DNA of 64,000 nucleotides from Flavobacterium gelidicaeli (GTDB lineage Bacteria; Bacteroidota; Bacteroidia; Flavobacteriales; Flavobacteriaceae): NCBI RefSeq assembly GCF_013294005.1, contig NZ_JABSNK010000012.1, positions 1 to 64,000 of the forward strand, read 5' to 3'. Shown piece by piece: positions 47,698 to 57,691 of this stretch (position 1 is its first letter; each line of letters starts with the position of its first letter). The notes under the pieces were generated by a model. It saw only the letters and a program-made list of their open reading frames with translations, ran no database searches and was not told where the DNA came from. The position numbers and the translations under genes were made by a program.

Positions 47698-48900
47698 ATG
47701 GACTTAAAATCTGGACTCCCTTTTTGGTTAATAAAAAATGGCCTATCAAATGACTATGCCACATTAGACACAAACATTACAACTGAAGTTCTCATTATAG
47801 GTTCTGGAATTACCGGAGCTTTAGTGGCACATTTTTTATGTGAAGCAGGTGTAAAATGTGTTATTGCTGATAAAAGAATGTCCTCCACAGGAAGCACCAC
47901 AGCGAGTACCGCGCAATTGCAATACGAAATAGACACTTTTCTTTTTGATTTAATCGAAAAAGTTGGCGAAGAAAATGCTGTTAAAGCCTATAAAAAATGT
48001 TTAGAGTCTATTTACACCCTCGAAAAAATCATTAAAAAATTAAAAATAGACGGAGAATTCAATTGGAGATCGAGTCTTTATATTGCCTCAAATGCTGCTG
48101 GATTGAAAGATTTAGAAAAGGAATATACTATTCGAAAAAAACACGGCTTACCCGTTACTTTTTTAAATCAAAAACAATTGAAGACCAAATTCAATATTGA
48201 TAAAAAAGGAGCTTTATATAATGACTGCTCTGCACAGATCGATACTTTTAAACTTTGCAATGCTATTTTAGATTATCATAAAAAGAACTCTGGACTAGTT
48301 ATTTATAGTCACACTGATATTGTGAAAATCGAAAATAAAAATGACCACATTCTAGCACACACCCAAAAGAAAAATACTATTAAGGCTAAAAAAATAGTCG
48401 CAGCACCTGGTTTTGAGTCGGAGTCTTTATTGAATGAAAAAGTAATGCAGCTCAACTCCACCTACGTTATTGTTAGTAAGCCCATGAAAGAAGAAGATTT
48501 CTGGAATGAGAAATGCTTGATTTGGGAAACAGCAAGACCGTATATTTATATTAGGACTACAAGTGATAACCGCATTATGGTTGGTGGATTTGACGAACCT
48601 TTTCAGGATCCAAAACGAAGAGACAAATTAATGGAGCAAAAAAACGAAGCCATTTTAAAACGCTTTAAAAAGTTTTTCCCTGATAGTAAAATAGAAATTG
48701 ACTTTTATTGGTGTGGAACTTTTGGAGAAACTAAAGACGGCTTACCCTTTATTGGCGAACATAAAGACCACCCTAACATGTACTTTGCGTTAGGCTATGG
48801 AGGCAACGGAATCACGTTTAGCGTTATTGCAGCTGAGATGATAAAAGATTTGTATTTAGGCAACCCAACCGACGTTGATTTGTTTGCTTTTGACAGGTAG
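47698..48900 (+). CDS. FAD-dependent amine/amino-acid oxidoreductase (DAO family)
   Basis: 400 residues. FAD-binding glycine motif IIGSGITGALVAHFL at about 32-46 and the DAO-family C-terminal ALGYGGNGITFSVIAAEMI. It is related to glycine/sarcosine oxidase and gamma-glutamylputrescine oxidase types, and lacks the Rieske domain some relatives carry. It oxidises an amine or (D-)amino acid; the substrate is unknown. The 319-base gap to the symporter/racemase operon on the same strand makes a common pathway possible but not certain. Confidence 0.85.
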   Translation: MDLKSGLPFWLIKNGLSNDYATLDTNITTEVLIIGSGITGALVAHFLCEAGVKCVIADKRMSSTGSTTASTAQLQYEIDTFLFDLIEKVGEENAVKAYKKCLESIYTLEKIIKKLKIDGEFNWRSSLYIASNAAGLKDLEKEYTIRKKHGLPVTFLNQKQLKTKFNIDKKGALYNDCSAQIDTFKLCNAILDYHKKNSGLVIYSHTDIVKIENKNDHILAHTQKKNTIKAKKIVAAPGFESESLLNEKVMQLNSTYVIVSKPMKEEDFWNEKCLIWETARPYIYIRTTSDNRIMVGGFDEPFQDPKRRDKLMEQKNEAILKRFKKFFPDSKIEIDFYWCGTFGETKDGLPFIGEHKDHPNMYFALGYGGNGITFSVIAAEMIKDLYLGNPTDVDLFAFDR

Positions 48901-49219
48901 TTTCAGCCCAATATATATAAATTATTTAGTGCTTTTTATCGAAAATTAAACCTGAAAAACAGCGCACATAACAGTACGCTAAAATTAGCTTCATGTTGTT
49001 TTAATAGCATTATGGTTATATTTTCTTATATTTGCCCAGATTTAATTGATTTTTAGGTCAAAAAAATGGTTTTTACGCCTATTTTGTAAAACCTATTTTT
49101 ATCTAATTTCCTAACCTTGGAAAGCAATTTAAAATCATAAATCAACTGCAAATAATTGCATCTTTTGCCTCAGGAAAAATTCCTTTTACAGGCTGCTAAA
49201 TAATCCTAAAATACGAAAA
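48901..49219 (+). promoter_or_regulatory. Leader region of the symporter-racemase operon
   Basis: TATATTTG (49027-49034) fits the -7 box, without a well-placed TTG. If used, it gives a ~180-base leader. The leader contains TGCAA/TTGCA (49147-49160) and a nested hairpin: GCCT (49167-49170) with AGGC (49190-49193), enclosing AGGAA/TTCCT. The latter ends 26 bases before the ATG of the symporter. No known riboswitch class was recognised. Confidence 0.4.
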
Positions 49220-50692
49220 ATGCATCCAATAGATTATATAATCTTTGTTGTTTACATGCTAGCTATGCTAGGTGTTGGAGTCTATTTTTATAACAAAAAT
49301 AAAACAGCCGAAGACTTTTACGTAAGTGGTCGGAATATGAGTAGTTGGCACATAGGTTTATCAGTTGTTGCTACTGACGTAGGTGGCGGTTTCTCGATTG
49401 GATTAGGTGGACTTGGTTTTACAATGGGAATTTCAGGTTCTTGGATGCTTTTTACAGGATTGTTAGGCGCATGGTTAAGCGCTGTTTACCTGATTCCGAA
49501 AGTAAGTCATTTAGGTCACAAACATAAATTTTTTACTTTCCCACAAATATTCAATCATTTTTATACGCCTAGAGTAGCGCTATTAGCAGGAATTATATCG
49601 GCTATAGGTTATATTGGTTTTACTAGTTCTCAGGTTTTAGCTGGAGCCAAATTAGCATCAGCAACCATAGATGGATTGAATTTACAAACCGCTTTAATCG
49701 TGATGGGATTAATTGCAGTAATTTACACTGCAATTGGAGGGTTAAAAGCAGTAATTTATACCGATACAATACAATGGCTAATTTTAATAGGTGGTTTGGT
49801 TTTCATAGGAATTCCTATTGCTTACAATGCAGTAGGAGGATATGATGCGATAAAAGCAACTTTACCACCAGAATACCTCTCTCTTACCAATGTTTCTTGG
49901 CATCAAATCGTAAACTGGTCCATTACCATTATTCCCATATGGTTTGTGGGAATGACACTGTATCAAAGGATTTATGCAAGTAAAGGCGAGAAAGAGGCTA
50001 AAAAAGCCTGGATAATCGCAGGAGTTTTTGAGTGGCCTATCATGGCATTTATGGGAGTTATTTTAGGTATGCTTGCAAAAGTCGCGGCTACTAAAGGAAT
50101 GTTTACCGGAATTACTGATGCTGCTTCAATGGATAGTGAAATGGGATTGCCTGTTTTACTAGCAACTATTTTACCTGTAGGTTTAATGGGATTGATGCTT
50201 TCTTCTTATTTTTCGGCGATACTTTCTACTGCTGATAGCTGTTTAATGGCAGCTTCAGGAAATATCGTAACGGATATTATTGCTAAGTTTTCTAAAAAAG
50301 AATTAAGTCATAAAAAAGAACTGCAGCTTTCGCAAATAGTAACCTTACTCGTAGGTTTTTTTGCTATTCTTTTAGCTTCGCAAATGCAAAACGTGCTAGA
50401 ACTAATGCTTTACTCCTATGCCTTTATGGTTTCGGGATTATTTGTTCCCGTTATTGGTGCTTTATTTTGGAAAAAAAGCCATCCTACAGCAGCATTTTGG
50501 AGCATGCTCCTTGGCGGAAGCACAACAATTTTTTTAATTATCAGCGAAAATGAATTACCTTTAGGAATAAAATTACCCGAACACCTGGATGCTAACGCCT
50601 ATGGTATTTCGGTGTCATTGATTTTATTTGTAACAATATCACTTTATCATTATAACAAAAACAATAAACAAAATGGAATTCAAAATAATTAA
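49220..50692 (+). CDS. Sodium:solute symporter (SSS family)
   Basis: 490 residues with about 13 transmembrane helices. Typical SSS elements are ENxxYxxxR-like AEDFYVSGRNMSSW near residue 31, the sodium-site region GGGFSIGLGGLGFTMG, and a late SADSCLMAASGNIVTDI. It imports a small solute with Na+. The genes behind it overlap it and each other and act on amino-acid derivatives, so an amino acid, N-acyl amino acid or dipeptide is the likely cargo. First gene of a five-gene operon (49220-54480). Confidence 0.9.
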   Translation: MHPIDYIIFVVYMLAMLGVGVYFYNKNKTAEDFYVSGRNMSSWHIGLSVVATDVGGGFSIGLGGLGFTMGISGSWMLFTGLLGAWLSAVYLIPKVSHLGHKHKFFTFPQIFNHFYTPRVALLAGIISAIGYIGFTSSQVLAGAKLASATIDGLNLQTALIVMGLIAVIYTAIGGLKAVIYTDTIQWLILIGGLVFIGIPIAYNAVGGYDAIKATLPPEYLSLTNVSWHQIVNWSITIIPIWFVGMTLYQRIYASKGEKEAKKAWIIAGVFEWPIMAFMGVILGMLAKVAATKGMFTGITDAASMDSEMGLPVLLATILPVGLMGLMLSSYFSAILSTADSCLMAASGNIVTDIIAKFSKKELSHKKELQLSQIVTLLVGFFAILLASQMQNVLELMLYSYAFMVSGLFVPVIGALFWKKSHPTAAFWSMLLGGSTTIFLIISENELPLGIKLPEHLDANAYGISVSLILFVTISLYHYNKNNKQNGIQNN

Positions 50693-51107
50693 CGCAGCTA
50701 CAGGAGCTGATCAAACTTATACAAATCAAGTAATTGCTGAGTTTCTTTTTACTCATTTAGAAGAGTACGGAGACAAAGTAGCTGACATTCTTAAATGTAT
50801 AGACTACGTTATGAACCCTGATAAAGGCGGAAATATTGTGGTAGGATTAGACAATAGTAAAATTGTAGGTGTTGTGATTTTAAACAATACAGGAATGAAA
50901 GATTTTATCCCTGAAAACATCTTGGTTTATATTGCCGTTGACAATAGCCAACGTGGTAAAGGTTACGGAAAACAATTAATGGAAAAAGCCATCGCTACTG
51001 CTGAAGGAAACATTGCATTACACGTAGAACCAAATAATCCTGCTAAAAAATTATACGAAAAACTAGGTTTTACAAACAAGTACCTAGAAATGCGATTAGT
51101 AAAATAA
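50673..51107 (+). CDS. GNAT-family acetyltransferase
   Basis: 144 residues, one GNAT domain. The acetyl-CoA pyrophosphate loop is QRGKGYGKQLM (about residues 92-102), followed by the C-terminal NPAKKLYEKLGFTNKYLEMR typical of N-acetyltransferases. The start lies 20 bases inside the symporter gene, so translation is coupled. An amine or amino-acid acetyltransferase working opposite to the neighbouring M20 amidohydrolase would fit; the substrate is inferred only from context. Confidence 0.85.
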   Translation: MEFKIINAATGADQTYTNQVIAEFLFTHLEEYGDKVADILKCIDYVMNPDKGGNIVVGLDNSKIVGVVILNNTGMKDFIPENILVYIAVDNSQRGKGYGKQLMEKAIATAEGNIALHVEPNNPAKKLYEKLGFTNKYLEMRLVK

Positions 51108-51114
51108 CAACAAA

Positions 51115-52266
51115 ATGAAAAAGGAAAAGTCAAGTTTAACGCTACTTACTGAGTTGCGTAAAACCTTACATCAATATCCTGAAGTATCTGGCAAAGAAGT
51201 AAACACGGCACAACGCATTGTTTCTTTTCTTAATGAATATCCTCCTGACGAAATGATTACGGAAGTGGGGAACAACGGCATAATTGCTATTTATAACGGA
51301 AAGAAACCAGGTAAAAAAGTGCTTTTTAGATGTGAACTTGATGCTTTACCTATTGAGGAGATTAATACTTTTTCTTATCATTCTGTTTTTGATGGCGTTT
51401 CTCATAAATGTGGCCACGATGGACATATGGCAATTCTTTGTGGATTAGCTGTGGAACTCCATCATCAAAGGCCTGAATCAGGAACTGTAATTTTACTTTT
51501 TCAACCTGCCGAAGAAGATGGAAGTGGTGCCGAAAAAGTTTTTAACGATCCAAAATTTGGCGTAAAACCTGATTTTGCTTTTGCATTACACAATTTACCA
51601 GGATATCCTAAACATCAAATTATTATTAAAAACGGCACTTTTACCTGTGCCGTTAATAGTATGATTATTCAATTAAAAGGAAAAACGGCTCACGCTGGAG
51701 AACCTGAAAAAGGAATCAATCCTACCTTAGCTATTGCAGCAATAATAACCGAATTTAACAACCAGATTCAAACGGATCTTTCTAAAGAAAATTACTGCCT
51801 CGTTACTCCTATTTATACTCGAATAGGAACAAAAGCCTATGGCGTATCAGCGGGTGATGGTGAAATTCATTTTACAGTAAGAAGCAACAGCAACTTACAA
51901 ATGAGAAAAGTAGAACGTACTTTAGAAAATATAGTGAATGAAATTGCTAATCAACACCAATTATTACCTTCAATAAATTGGGTAGAAAGCTTTCAAGCAA
52001 ATGAAAATAATGAGACTGTTGCCAACCATATTAGAGCTGCAGCAAATTCAAATGATTTTGACCTGCTCGAAAAACAGTTTCCATTTACATGGGGAGAAGA
52101 TTTTGGTCTTTTTACACAGCAATTTCCGGGTGCGATGTTCGGTTTAGGTTCAGGTACTGATACTCCCGCTCTACACAATCCAGATTATGATTTTCCTGAT
52201 GAAATAATTACAACAGGAGTTACTGTTTTTCATACAATTAGTAAACAAATATTAAATGCACACTAA
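51115..52266 (+). CDS. M20-family amidohydrolase (N-acyl amino acid hydrolase)
   Basis: 383 residues of the M20D group (hippurate / IAA-amino-acid hydrolase type). Metal site: CELDALPIEE, KCGHDGHMA (two His and Asp around residues 101-105) and the LFQPAEEDGSGAEK glutamate pair near 140. The dimerisation lid and the late GLGSGTDTPALHNPDYDF histidine are present. These enzymes release amino acids from N-acyl or N-aryl conjugates. Seven bases after the GNAT gene; its last 11 bases overlap the alanine racemase start. Confidence 0.9.
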   Translation: MKKEKSSLTLLTELRKTLHQYPEVSGKEVNTAQRIVSFLNEYPPDEMITEVGNNGIIAIYNGKKPGKKVLFRCELDALPIEEINTFSYHSVFDGVSHKCGHDGHMAILCGLAVELHHQRPESGTVILLFQPAEEDGSGAEKVFNDPKFGVKPDFAFALHNLPGYPKHQIIIKNGTFTCAVNSMIIQLKGKTAHAGEPEKGINPTLAIAAIITEFNNQIQTDLSKENYCLVTPIYTRIGTKAYGVSAGDGEIHFTVRSNSNLQMRKVERTLENIVNEIANQHQLLPSINWVESFQANENNETVANHIRAAANSNDFDLLEKQFPFTWGEDFGLFTQQFPGAMFGLGSGTDTPALHNPDYDFPDEIITTGVTVFHTISKQILNAH

Positions 52267-53407
52267 CTCGATTATCGAACTCAACCGTTCGGCATATCAA
52301 AACAATATCAATTTCTTAAAAAAAACATTTGGAAAAAAAGTAGTCCTTTCCTCTGTGGTAAAAGGTAATGCTTACGGTCACGGTGTTAGAGAGTTTGTCT
52401 CTATGGCTTATGATTGTGGGGTAACTCATTTCTCTGTTTTTGATGTTGAAGAGGCAAAAGTCGTTAAAGAAACCCTATTTGATCAAGTTACTATTATGGT
52501 AATGGGACTCGTTCAAGAACAAGATATGGAATGGGTAGTTGCTAATAACGTAGAATTTTTTGTATTTGATAAAATAAGATTAAATCAAGCGATTCGTGCA
52601 GCCAAAAAGTTAAAAAAACAAGCAATCATTCATATTGAAGCTGAAACGGGAATGAACCGAACTGGTTTTGAAAAAAAAGAACTTACAAGTATTATTCCTT
52701 ACCTTAAGAAAGAAAAGGAACACCTTTACTTCAAAGGACTCTGTACACATTATGCTGGTGCAGAAAGCATTGCAAATTATTACCGCGTAGACAAACAAAT
52801 CAAAAAATTCGAAGAAATTTATCAATATCTTTGTAATAATGATTTACGTCCTGAAATAAAACATTCTGCTTGTTCAGCTGCATCGATTATGTTTCCTGAA
52901 ACCCGTATGGATATGGTGCGTATAGGAATTATGCAATATGGTTTATGGTCTAGTCCAGAGGTATTTGTCAATTTTTTAAATACTAAAAAAAATAAAACAG
53001 ACCCTTTAAAGCGAGTTATTACTTGGAAAAGTAGTGTGATGAGCGTTAAAAAAGTAAGTATTGGTGATTTTATAGGATATGGAACGAGTTTTCTTGCCGA
53101 AAGGAATATGAAAATAGCAGTTATTCCTATAGGATATTCCCATGGTTATAGTCGTTCTTTGAGTAATCAAGGGCGAGTGCTAATTAATGGGCAGCGTTGC
53201 ATTGTAGTAGGATCAGTAAATATGAATATGATGACTGTTGATGTTACTGACATCGAAACAGTAAAAAAAGATGACGAAGTTGTTTTAATAGGGACACAAG
53301 AAGAACTTACGGTTTCTGTATCTTCTTTTAGTGATTTTAGTAATCAATTAAATTATGAATTATTAACCCGAATAGCAAAAACGATTCCGCGTAAAATTAT
53401 AATATAA
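52256..53407 (+). CDS. Alanine-racemase-type PLP enzyme
   Basis: 383 residues, fold-type III (TIM barrel plus beta domain). PLP lysine K36 in SSVVKGNAYGHG and the catalytic tyrosine in IGYGTSF (about 275) match alanine racemase. It converts L- and D-alanine or another amino acid. Cell-wall alr is normally elsewhere in Flavobacterium, so this copy inside a catabolic-looking operon is probably a secondary, substrate-dedicated racemase. The start lies inside the M20 gene and the stop shares a base with the next start (TAATG), so the three are translationally coupled. Confidence 0.88.
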   Translation: MHTNSIIELNRSAYQNNINFLKKTFGKKVVLSSVVKGNAYGHGVREFVSMAYDCGVTHFSVFDVEEAKVVKETLFDQVTIMVMGLVQEQDMEWVVANNVEFFVFDKIRLNQAIRAAKKLKKQAIIHIEAETGMNRTGFEKKELTSIIPYLKKEKEHLYFKGLCTHYAGAESIANYYRVDKQIKKFEEIYQYLCNNDLRPEIKHSACSAASIMFPETRMDMVRIGIMQYGLWSSPEVFVNFLNTKKNKTDPLKRVITWKSSVMSVKKVSIGDFIGYGTSFLAERNMKIAVIPIGYSHGYSRSLSNQGRVLINGQRCIVVGSVNMNMMTVDVTDIETVKKDDEVVLIGTQEELTVSVSSFSDFSNQLNYELLTRIAKTIPRKIII

Positions 53408-54480
53408 TGGCGTTTATAAAATTATATAGAAAAAAATTAGAAGAGAATTATCAATTTCTAGATACAATCTTTAAAGCTAGAAACATACAGTGGGGCGTGG
53501 TGTCAAAACTACTTTGTGGAAACAAAATATACCTAAAAGAAATAATTGCCCTGGGTGTGCGAGAAATTCACGATTCAAGAGTAAGTAATCTAAGAAAAAT
53601 TAAAGCCTTAGACCCTACGATACAAACGGTTTATATCAAGCCACCTGCAAAAAGAAGTATTGAAAACATTGTACGTTATGCTGATGTAAGTTTTAATACT
53701 GAAATTTATACCATCGAAATGCTTTCTAAAGAAGCACAAAAACAAAATAAAATTCATAAAATCATTATTATGATTGAAATGGGTGATTTGCGTGAAGGTG
53801 TTATGGGTGAAGAGCTAATAGAGTTTTATGGTAATATTTTAAAATTACCTAATATTGAGATTCTAGGAATTGGTACTAACTTGAACTGTTTGAGCGGTAT
53901 CATGCCTACGCAAGATAAATTGATTCAATTAAGTTTATACAAACAATTAATTGAAGCTAAATTCAACATTAGTATTCCATGGGTTTCTGGAGGAACATCC
54001 GTTGCGATTCCGTTATTACTAAAAAATGCACGTCCTATGGCAGTGAATCATTTTAGGATAGGAGAAGCATTGTTCTTTGGTAAAGACCTTTTTACTGGTG
54101 ACACAATTGAAGGAATGCACAACGATGTTTTTAAATTATACTCAGAAATAATCGAAATTACCGAAAAACCTGACGCTCCTATTGGAGAATTGGGAGAAAG
54201 CGGTGTAGGAACTTCATACATAATGAATGCTGATGATGATCTAGGTGAAACATCTCTAAGAGCAATATTAGACATTGGTTTACTAGACATGCAACCACAA
54301 TATATAGAACCTGAAGACGAATCAATTACTATTATTGACGCTAGTTCAGACATGCTTGTTATTGATATTTCTAACTCGAAGCAAAAATACAAAATTGGAG
54401 ATTTAGTCTCTTTCAAAATAAAATACATGGGGGCACTTTACCTCTTAAATTCTGATTATATCCAGAAAACGATTGGATAA
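53407..54480 (+). CDS. Alanine/ornithine racemase-family PLP enzyme
   Basis: 357 residues. Only the alanine-racemase N-terminal barrel family is recognised, with PLP lysine K34 in GVVSKLLCGN and a characteristic NLNCLSGIMPTQDK and VSGGTSVAIPLL (phosphate site). This is the group of ornithine racemase (Orr) and uncharacterised racemases. A divergent C-terminal beta domain (about 230-357) is present. It lies one base overlapping the preceding racemase; two different fold-type III racemases in a row is unusual. Substrate unknown. Ends the operon before a strong terminator. Confidence 0.85.
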   Translation: MAFIKLYRKKLEENYQFLDTIFKARNIQWGVVSKLLCGNKIYLKEIIALGVREIHDSRVSNLRKIKALDPTIQTVYIKPPAKRSIENIVRYADVSFNTEIYTIEMLSKEAQKQNKIHKIIIMIEMGDLREGVMGEELIEFYGNILKLPNIEILGIGTNLNCLSGIMPTQDKLIQLSLYKQLIEAKFNISIPWVSGGTSVAIPLLLKNARPMAVNHFRIGEALFFGKDLFTGDTIEGMHNDVFKLYSEIIEITEKPDAPIGELGESGVGTSYIMNADDDLGETSLRAILDIGLLDMQPQYIEPEDESITIIDASSDMLVIDISNSKQKYKIGDLVSFKIKYMGALYLLNSDYIQKTIG

Positions 54481-54496
54481 CAGTAATACACTTTTA

Positions 54497-54537
54497 AAAA
54501 GGGAAATGAAAATTAAATTCGTTTCCCTTTTTTTTTT
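54497..54537 (+). terminator. Terminator of the symporter-racemase operon
   Basis: AAAGGGAAATGAA (54498-54510) pairs with TTCGTTTCCCTTT (54519-54531, one mismatched pair), followed by a T run. 17 bases after the racemase stop. Confidence 0.87.
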
Positions 54538-54646
54538 CGAAAAACACAAAGATTCGTTTTATGTGACGAACAAGTGTTAATTGTTTAAATTCTTTGCTCT
54601 TTTCTCAGTTGAATGTTTATTTTTATTACAAATTAACTAAAACCAC

Positions 54647-57643
54647 ATGAAAAGAATCGTTTCCCTACTATTTCTATTGATTTTTATTCCAAAAATTAAT
54701 GCACAGGAATATTTTCCAAACAATGAAAGTATTCAACACAAAAACAATAATTATACGGCTTTTACCAATGCTAAAATTATCGTTTCCCCTTCACTAATAA
54801 TTGAAAAAGGAACTTTATTGATCCAAAGCGGAAAAGTCGTTGCCGTAGGAACTGCTATTACTATTCCTAAAAATTCGGTTTCAATTAATCTCGAAGGACA
54901 ATCCATTTACCCTAATTTTATAGATATGTATTCTAGCTTTGGAATCGAAAAACCAAAACGAACAGAGCGCAGTCAAGATCCTCTTTATGACACTAAAAAA
55001 GAAGGGTATTACTGGAATGAGCACATAAAACCGGAAGCAGATGCCTATCAAAATTTTAAATATGATACTACAAAAGCCGAAGAGTTATTAAAAGCGGGTT
55101 TTGGTGTTGTAGCCACGCACATCAATGATGGTGTAGCGCAAGGAACCGGAACGCTAATTGCTTTAAATAACGAAGAACAAAGCAACCGCTTACTTGCTGA
55201 TAAAATAAGTAACAATTTTAGTTTTACTAGAAGCGTCACTTCAAATCAAGCGTATCCAAGTTCTTTGATGGGAATGATGGCTTTGCTTCGCCAAATGTAT
55301 TATGACTTAGATTGGTACAAAAAAGGTAACGCTACTACAAAAGATTTATCACTTGATGCTTTAATCAAAAATGAAAAACTAATTCAAGTATTCGCTACCG
55401 AAGATAAATTAAATAGTTTAAGAGCAGCCAAACTTGCGTCTGAATTTGGTTTAAACTACATCATGAAAGGTGGTGGAAATGAATATGAACGAATTGAAGA
55501 AATTAAGAAGACAAATGCTAAATTTATTATTCCAATAAATTTTCCAGAAGCTTTTGATGTTTCTAATCCTTATCAAGCAAGTCAATTAGATTTTGCTGAT
55601 TTATTAGCATGGAATCAAGCACCAACAAATTTAAAAGTTCTTTCGGATAACGGAATAACCTTTGCTCTAACAACTGATAATTTAAAAAAACTGGAAGATT
55701 TTAGAACCAATCTTTTAAAAGCAATTCAGTATGGTTTTGATAAAAAGAAAGCGCTTGAATCACTAACTACTATTCCTGCTGCATTATTAGGTAGAAGTGA
55801 TGAAATTGGGAGTTTGAAAGTAGGGAGCTTAGCTAATTTTTTAATTACCTCTGGTGAATTATTTGATAAGGAAACCGTAATTTATGAAAATTGGGTTCAA
55901 GGTGCTAAATATGTGATTACTGATCGAACGGTAAAAGATATTCGTGGTGAGTATACATTGAGTTTAGATAATAAATCCTATAAGTGGAAGATTAACGGCG
56001 AAATCGCTGCTCCAAATTCAGAACTTTCAGTTACAGAAACCGAAAAATTAAACACAAAACTAAGCGTTACTAACAATTGGGTTTCACTAATCATAAGTGC
56101 CAAAGATACTACAGCGGTAAAATTTGATCGCTTAACAGCTTATTTAGATAACAGTCAAAACATTTCGGGTAAAGCCATTTCATTTGATGGTAAAGAATCT
56201 ATTTGGACTGCTACTAAAACAGCTCCTTTTGTAAAGAAAATTGATTCTACAGCTGTCAATAAAAATATTGAACTTATTCCACTTACCTATCCCAACTTAG
56301 CTTTTGGAAATGTAGAAAAACCCAAACAAGAAATTTTATTATTCAAGAATGCTACGGTATGGACAAATGAAAAAGAAGGAATTCTTGAAGAAACCGATGT
56401 GTTAGTTAAAAATGGAAAAATTACTGCAATAGGTAAAAATTTATCTGATGCGGGTGCAACAGTTATTGATGCTAAAGGAAAGCATTTAACAAGCGGGATT
56501 ATCGATGAACATTCTCATATAGCGATTTCTAGAGGGGTAAATGAAGGCGGTCATAACTCCAGTGCCGAAGTTACAATTGAAGATGTTGTTAACTCAGATG
56601 ATGTCAATATCTACAGAGAACTGGCAGGTGGAGTAACTACCTCGCAATTACTCCATGGATCTGCAAATCCTATTGGTGGTCGATCTGCAATTGTAAAATG
56701 GAAATGGGGAAGCGCTCCAGAGGAAATGATCTATAAAGACTCTCCTAAATTTATAAAATTTGCTTTAGGTGAAAATGTAAAACAAGCTAATTGGGGAATA
56801 GACAACCCTACCCGATTCCCACAAACTAGAATGGGTGTTGAGCAAGTATATATGGATTATTTTCAACGTGCAAAAGAATATGATGCTGCATGGAAGGCCT
56901 ATAATTCTAGCGGAAAAAAGAATAAACAAAAAGCACCTCGAAAAGATATAGAATTACAAACATTAGCTGAAATCATTAATAAAGAACGCTTTATTAGCTG
57001 CCACTCTTACATTCAGTCAGAGATATTGATGTTGATGAGCGTAGCAGAAAAATTTGATTTTAAAATAAACACATTTACGCACATTCTTGAAGGATATAAA
57101 GTAGCTGACAAGATGAAAGAACACGGTGCAGGAGCTTCTACATTTGCTGACTGGTGGGCTTATAAATTTGAAGTAAATGATGCTATTCCGTACAACGGAC
57201 CTATCATGCACAATGCAGGATTAATAGTCGCTTATAATTCAGATGATGCCGAAATGTCTCGAAGATTAAATCAAGAAGCTGCAAAAGCGGTGAAATATGG
57301 CGCTATCTCTGAAGAAGAGGCTTGGAAGTTTGTCACTTTAAACCCAGCAAAATTATTACATATTGACGATAAAGTGGGAAGTATTAAAATAGGTAAAGAT
57401 GCTGATATCGTTCTTTGGAACGAGAACCCTTTGTCTATTTACGCCAAAGCAGAAAAAACAATCATTGAAGGTGTTGTTTATTATGACACTACAAAAGATG
57501 CTGAAAAAAGAGTTTTAATTGCTAAAGAAAGAAACCAACTTATAGGGCAAATGCTAGAGGAAAAAAATAAAGGAATGAAAACTCAAGAGCCTAAGAAAAA
57601 AGATAAAAAAGAATACCATTGTGATACTTTAGAACAATACTAA
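54647..57643 (+). CDS. Secreted tandem amidohydrolase-superfamily protein
   Basis: 998 residues with a signal peptide (cleavage after about residue 19, INAQ). Two amidohydrolase-like halves. The first (about 30-430) has the family start GTLLIQSGKVVAVG, but where the metal-binding HxH should stand it reads PNFIDMYSSFG, so it is probably inactive. The second (about 555-970) keeps the site: DEHSH near 620, further His in SCHSY and FTHILEGY, and the Asp in YNSDDAE. It ends with the composite domain DADIVLWNENP. Closest in style to imidazolonepropionase/prolidase-like enzymes. A Lys-rich tail follows. It forms a pair with the next gene 12 bases downstream of its stop. Confidence 0.88.
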   Translation: MKRIVSLLFLLIFIPKINAQEYFPNNESIQHKNNNYTAFTNAKIIVSPSLIIEKGTLLIQSGKVVAVGTAITIPKNSVSINLEGQSIYPNFIDMYSSFGIEKPKRTERSQDPLYDTKKEGYYWNEHIKPEADAYQNFKYDTTKAEELLKAGFGVVATHINDGVAQGTGTLIALNNEEQSNRLLADKISNNFSFTRSVTSNQAYPSSLMGMMALLRQMYYDLDWYKKGNATTKDLSLDALIKNEKLIQVFATEDKLNSLRAAKLASEFGLNYIMKGGGNEYERIEEIKKTNAKFIIPINFPEAFDVSNPYQASQLDFADLLAWNQAPTNLKVLSDNGITFALTTDNLKKLEDFRTNLLKAIQYGFDKKKALESLTTIPAALLGRSDEIGSLKVGSLANFLITSGELFDKETVIYENWVQGAKYVITDRTVKDIRGEYTLSLDNKSYKWKINGEIAAPNSELSVTETEKLNTKLSVTNNWVSLIISAKDTTAVKFDRLTAYLDNSQNISGKAISFDGKESIWTATKTAPFVKKIDSTAVNKNIELIPLTYPNLAFGNVEKPKQEILLFKNATVWTNEKEGILEETDVLVKNGKITAIGKNLSDAGATVIDAKGKHLTSGIIDEHSHIAISRGVNEGGHNSSAEVTIEDVVNSDDVNIYRELAGGVTTSQLLHGSANPIGGRSAIVKWKWGSAPEEMIYKDSPKFIKFALGENVKQANWGIDNPTRFPQTRMGVEQVYMDYFQRAKEYDAAWKAYNSSGKKNKQKAPRKDIELQTLAEIINKERFISCHSYIQSEILMLMSVAEKFDFKINTFTHILEGYKVADKMKEHGAGASTFADWWAYKFEVNDAIPYNGPIMHNAGLIVAYNSDDAEMSRRLNQEAAKAVKYGAISEEEAWKFVTLNPAKLLHIDDKVGSIKIGKDADIVLWNENPLSIYAKAEKTIIEGVVYYDTTKDAEKRVLIAKERNQLIGQMLEEKNKGMKTQEPKKKDKKEYHCDTLEQY

Positions 57644-57691
57644 AAACTTAAACTGATGAATCACAATTTTAAAAATATAACTCAAAAAAAC

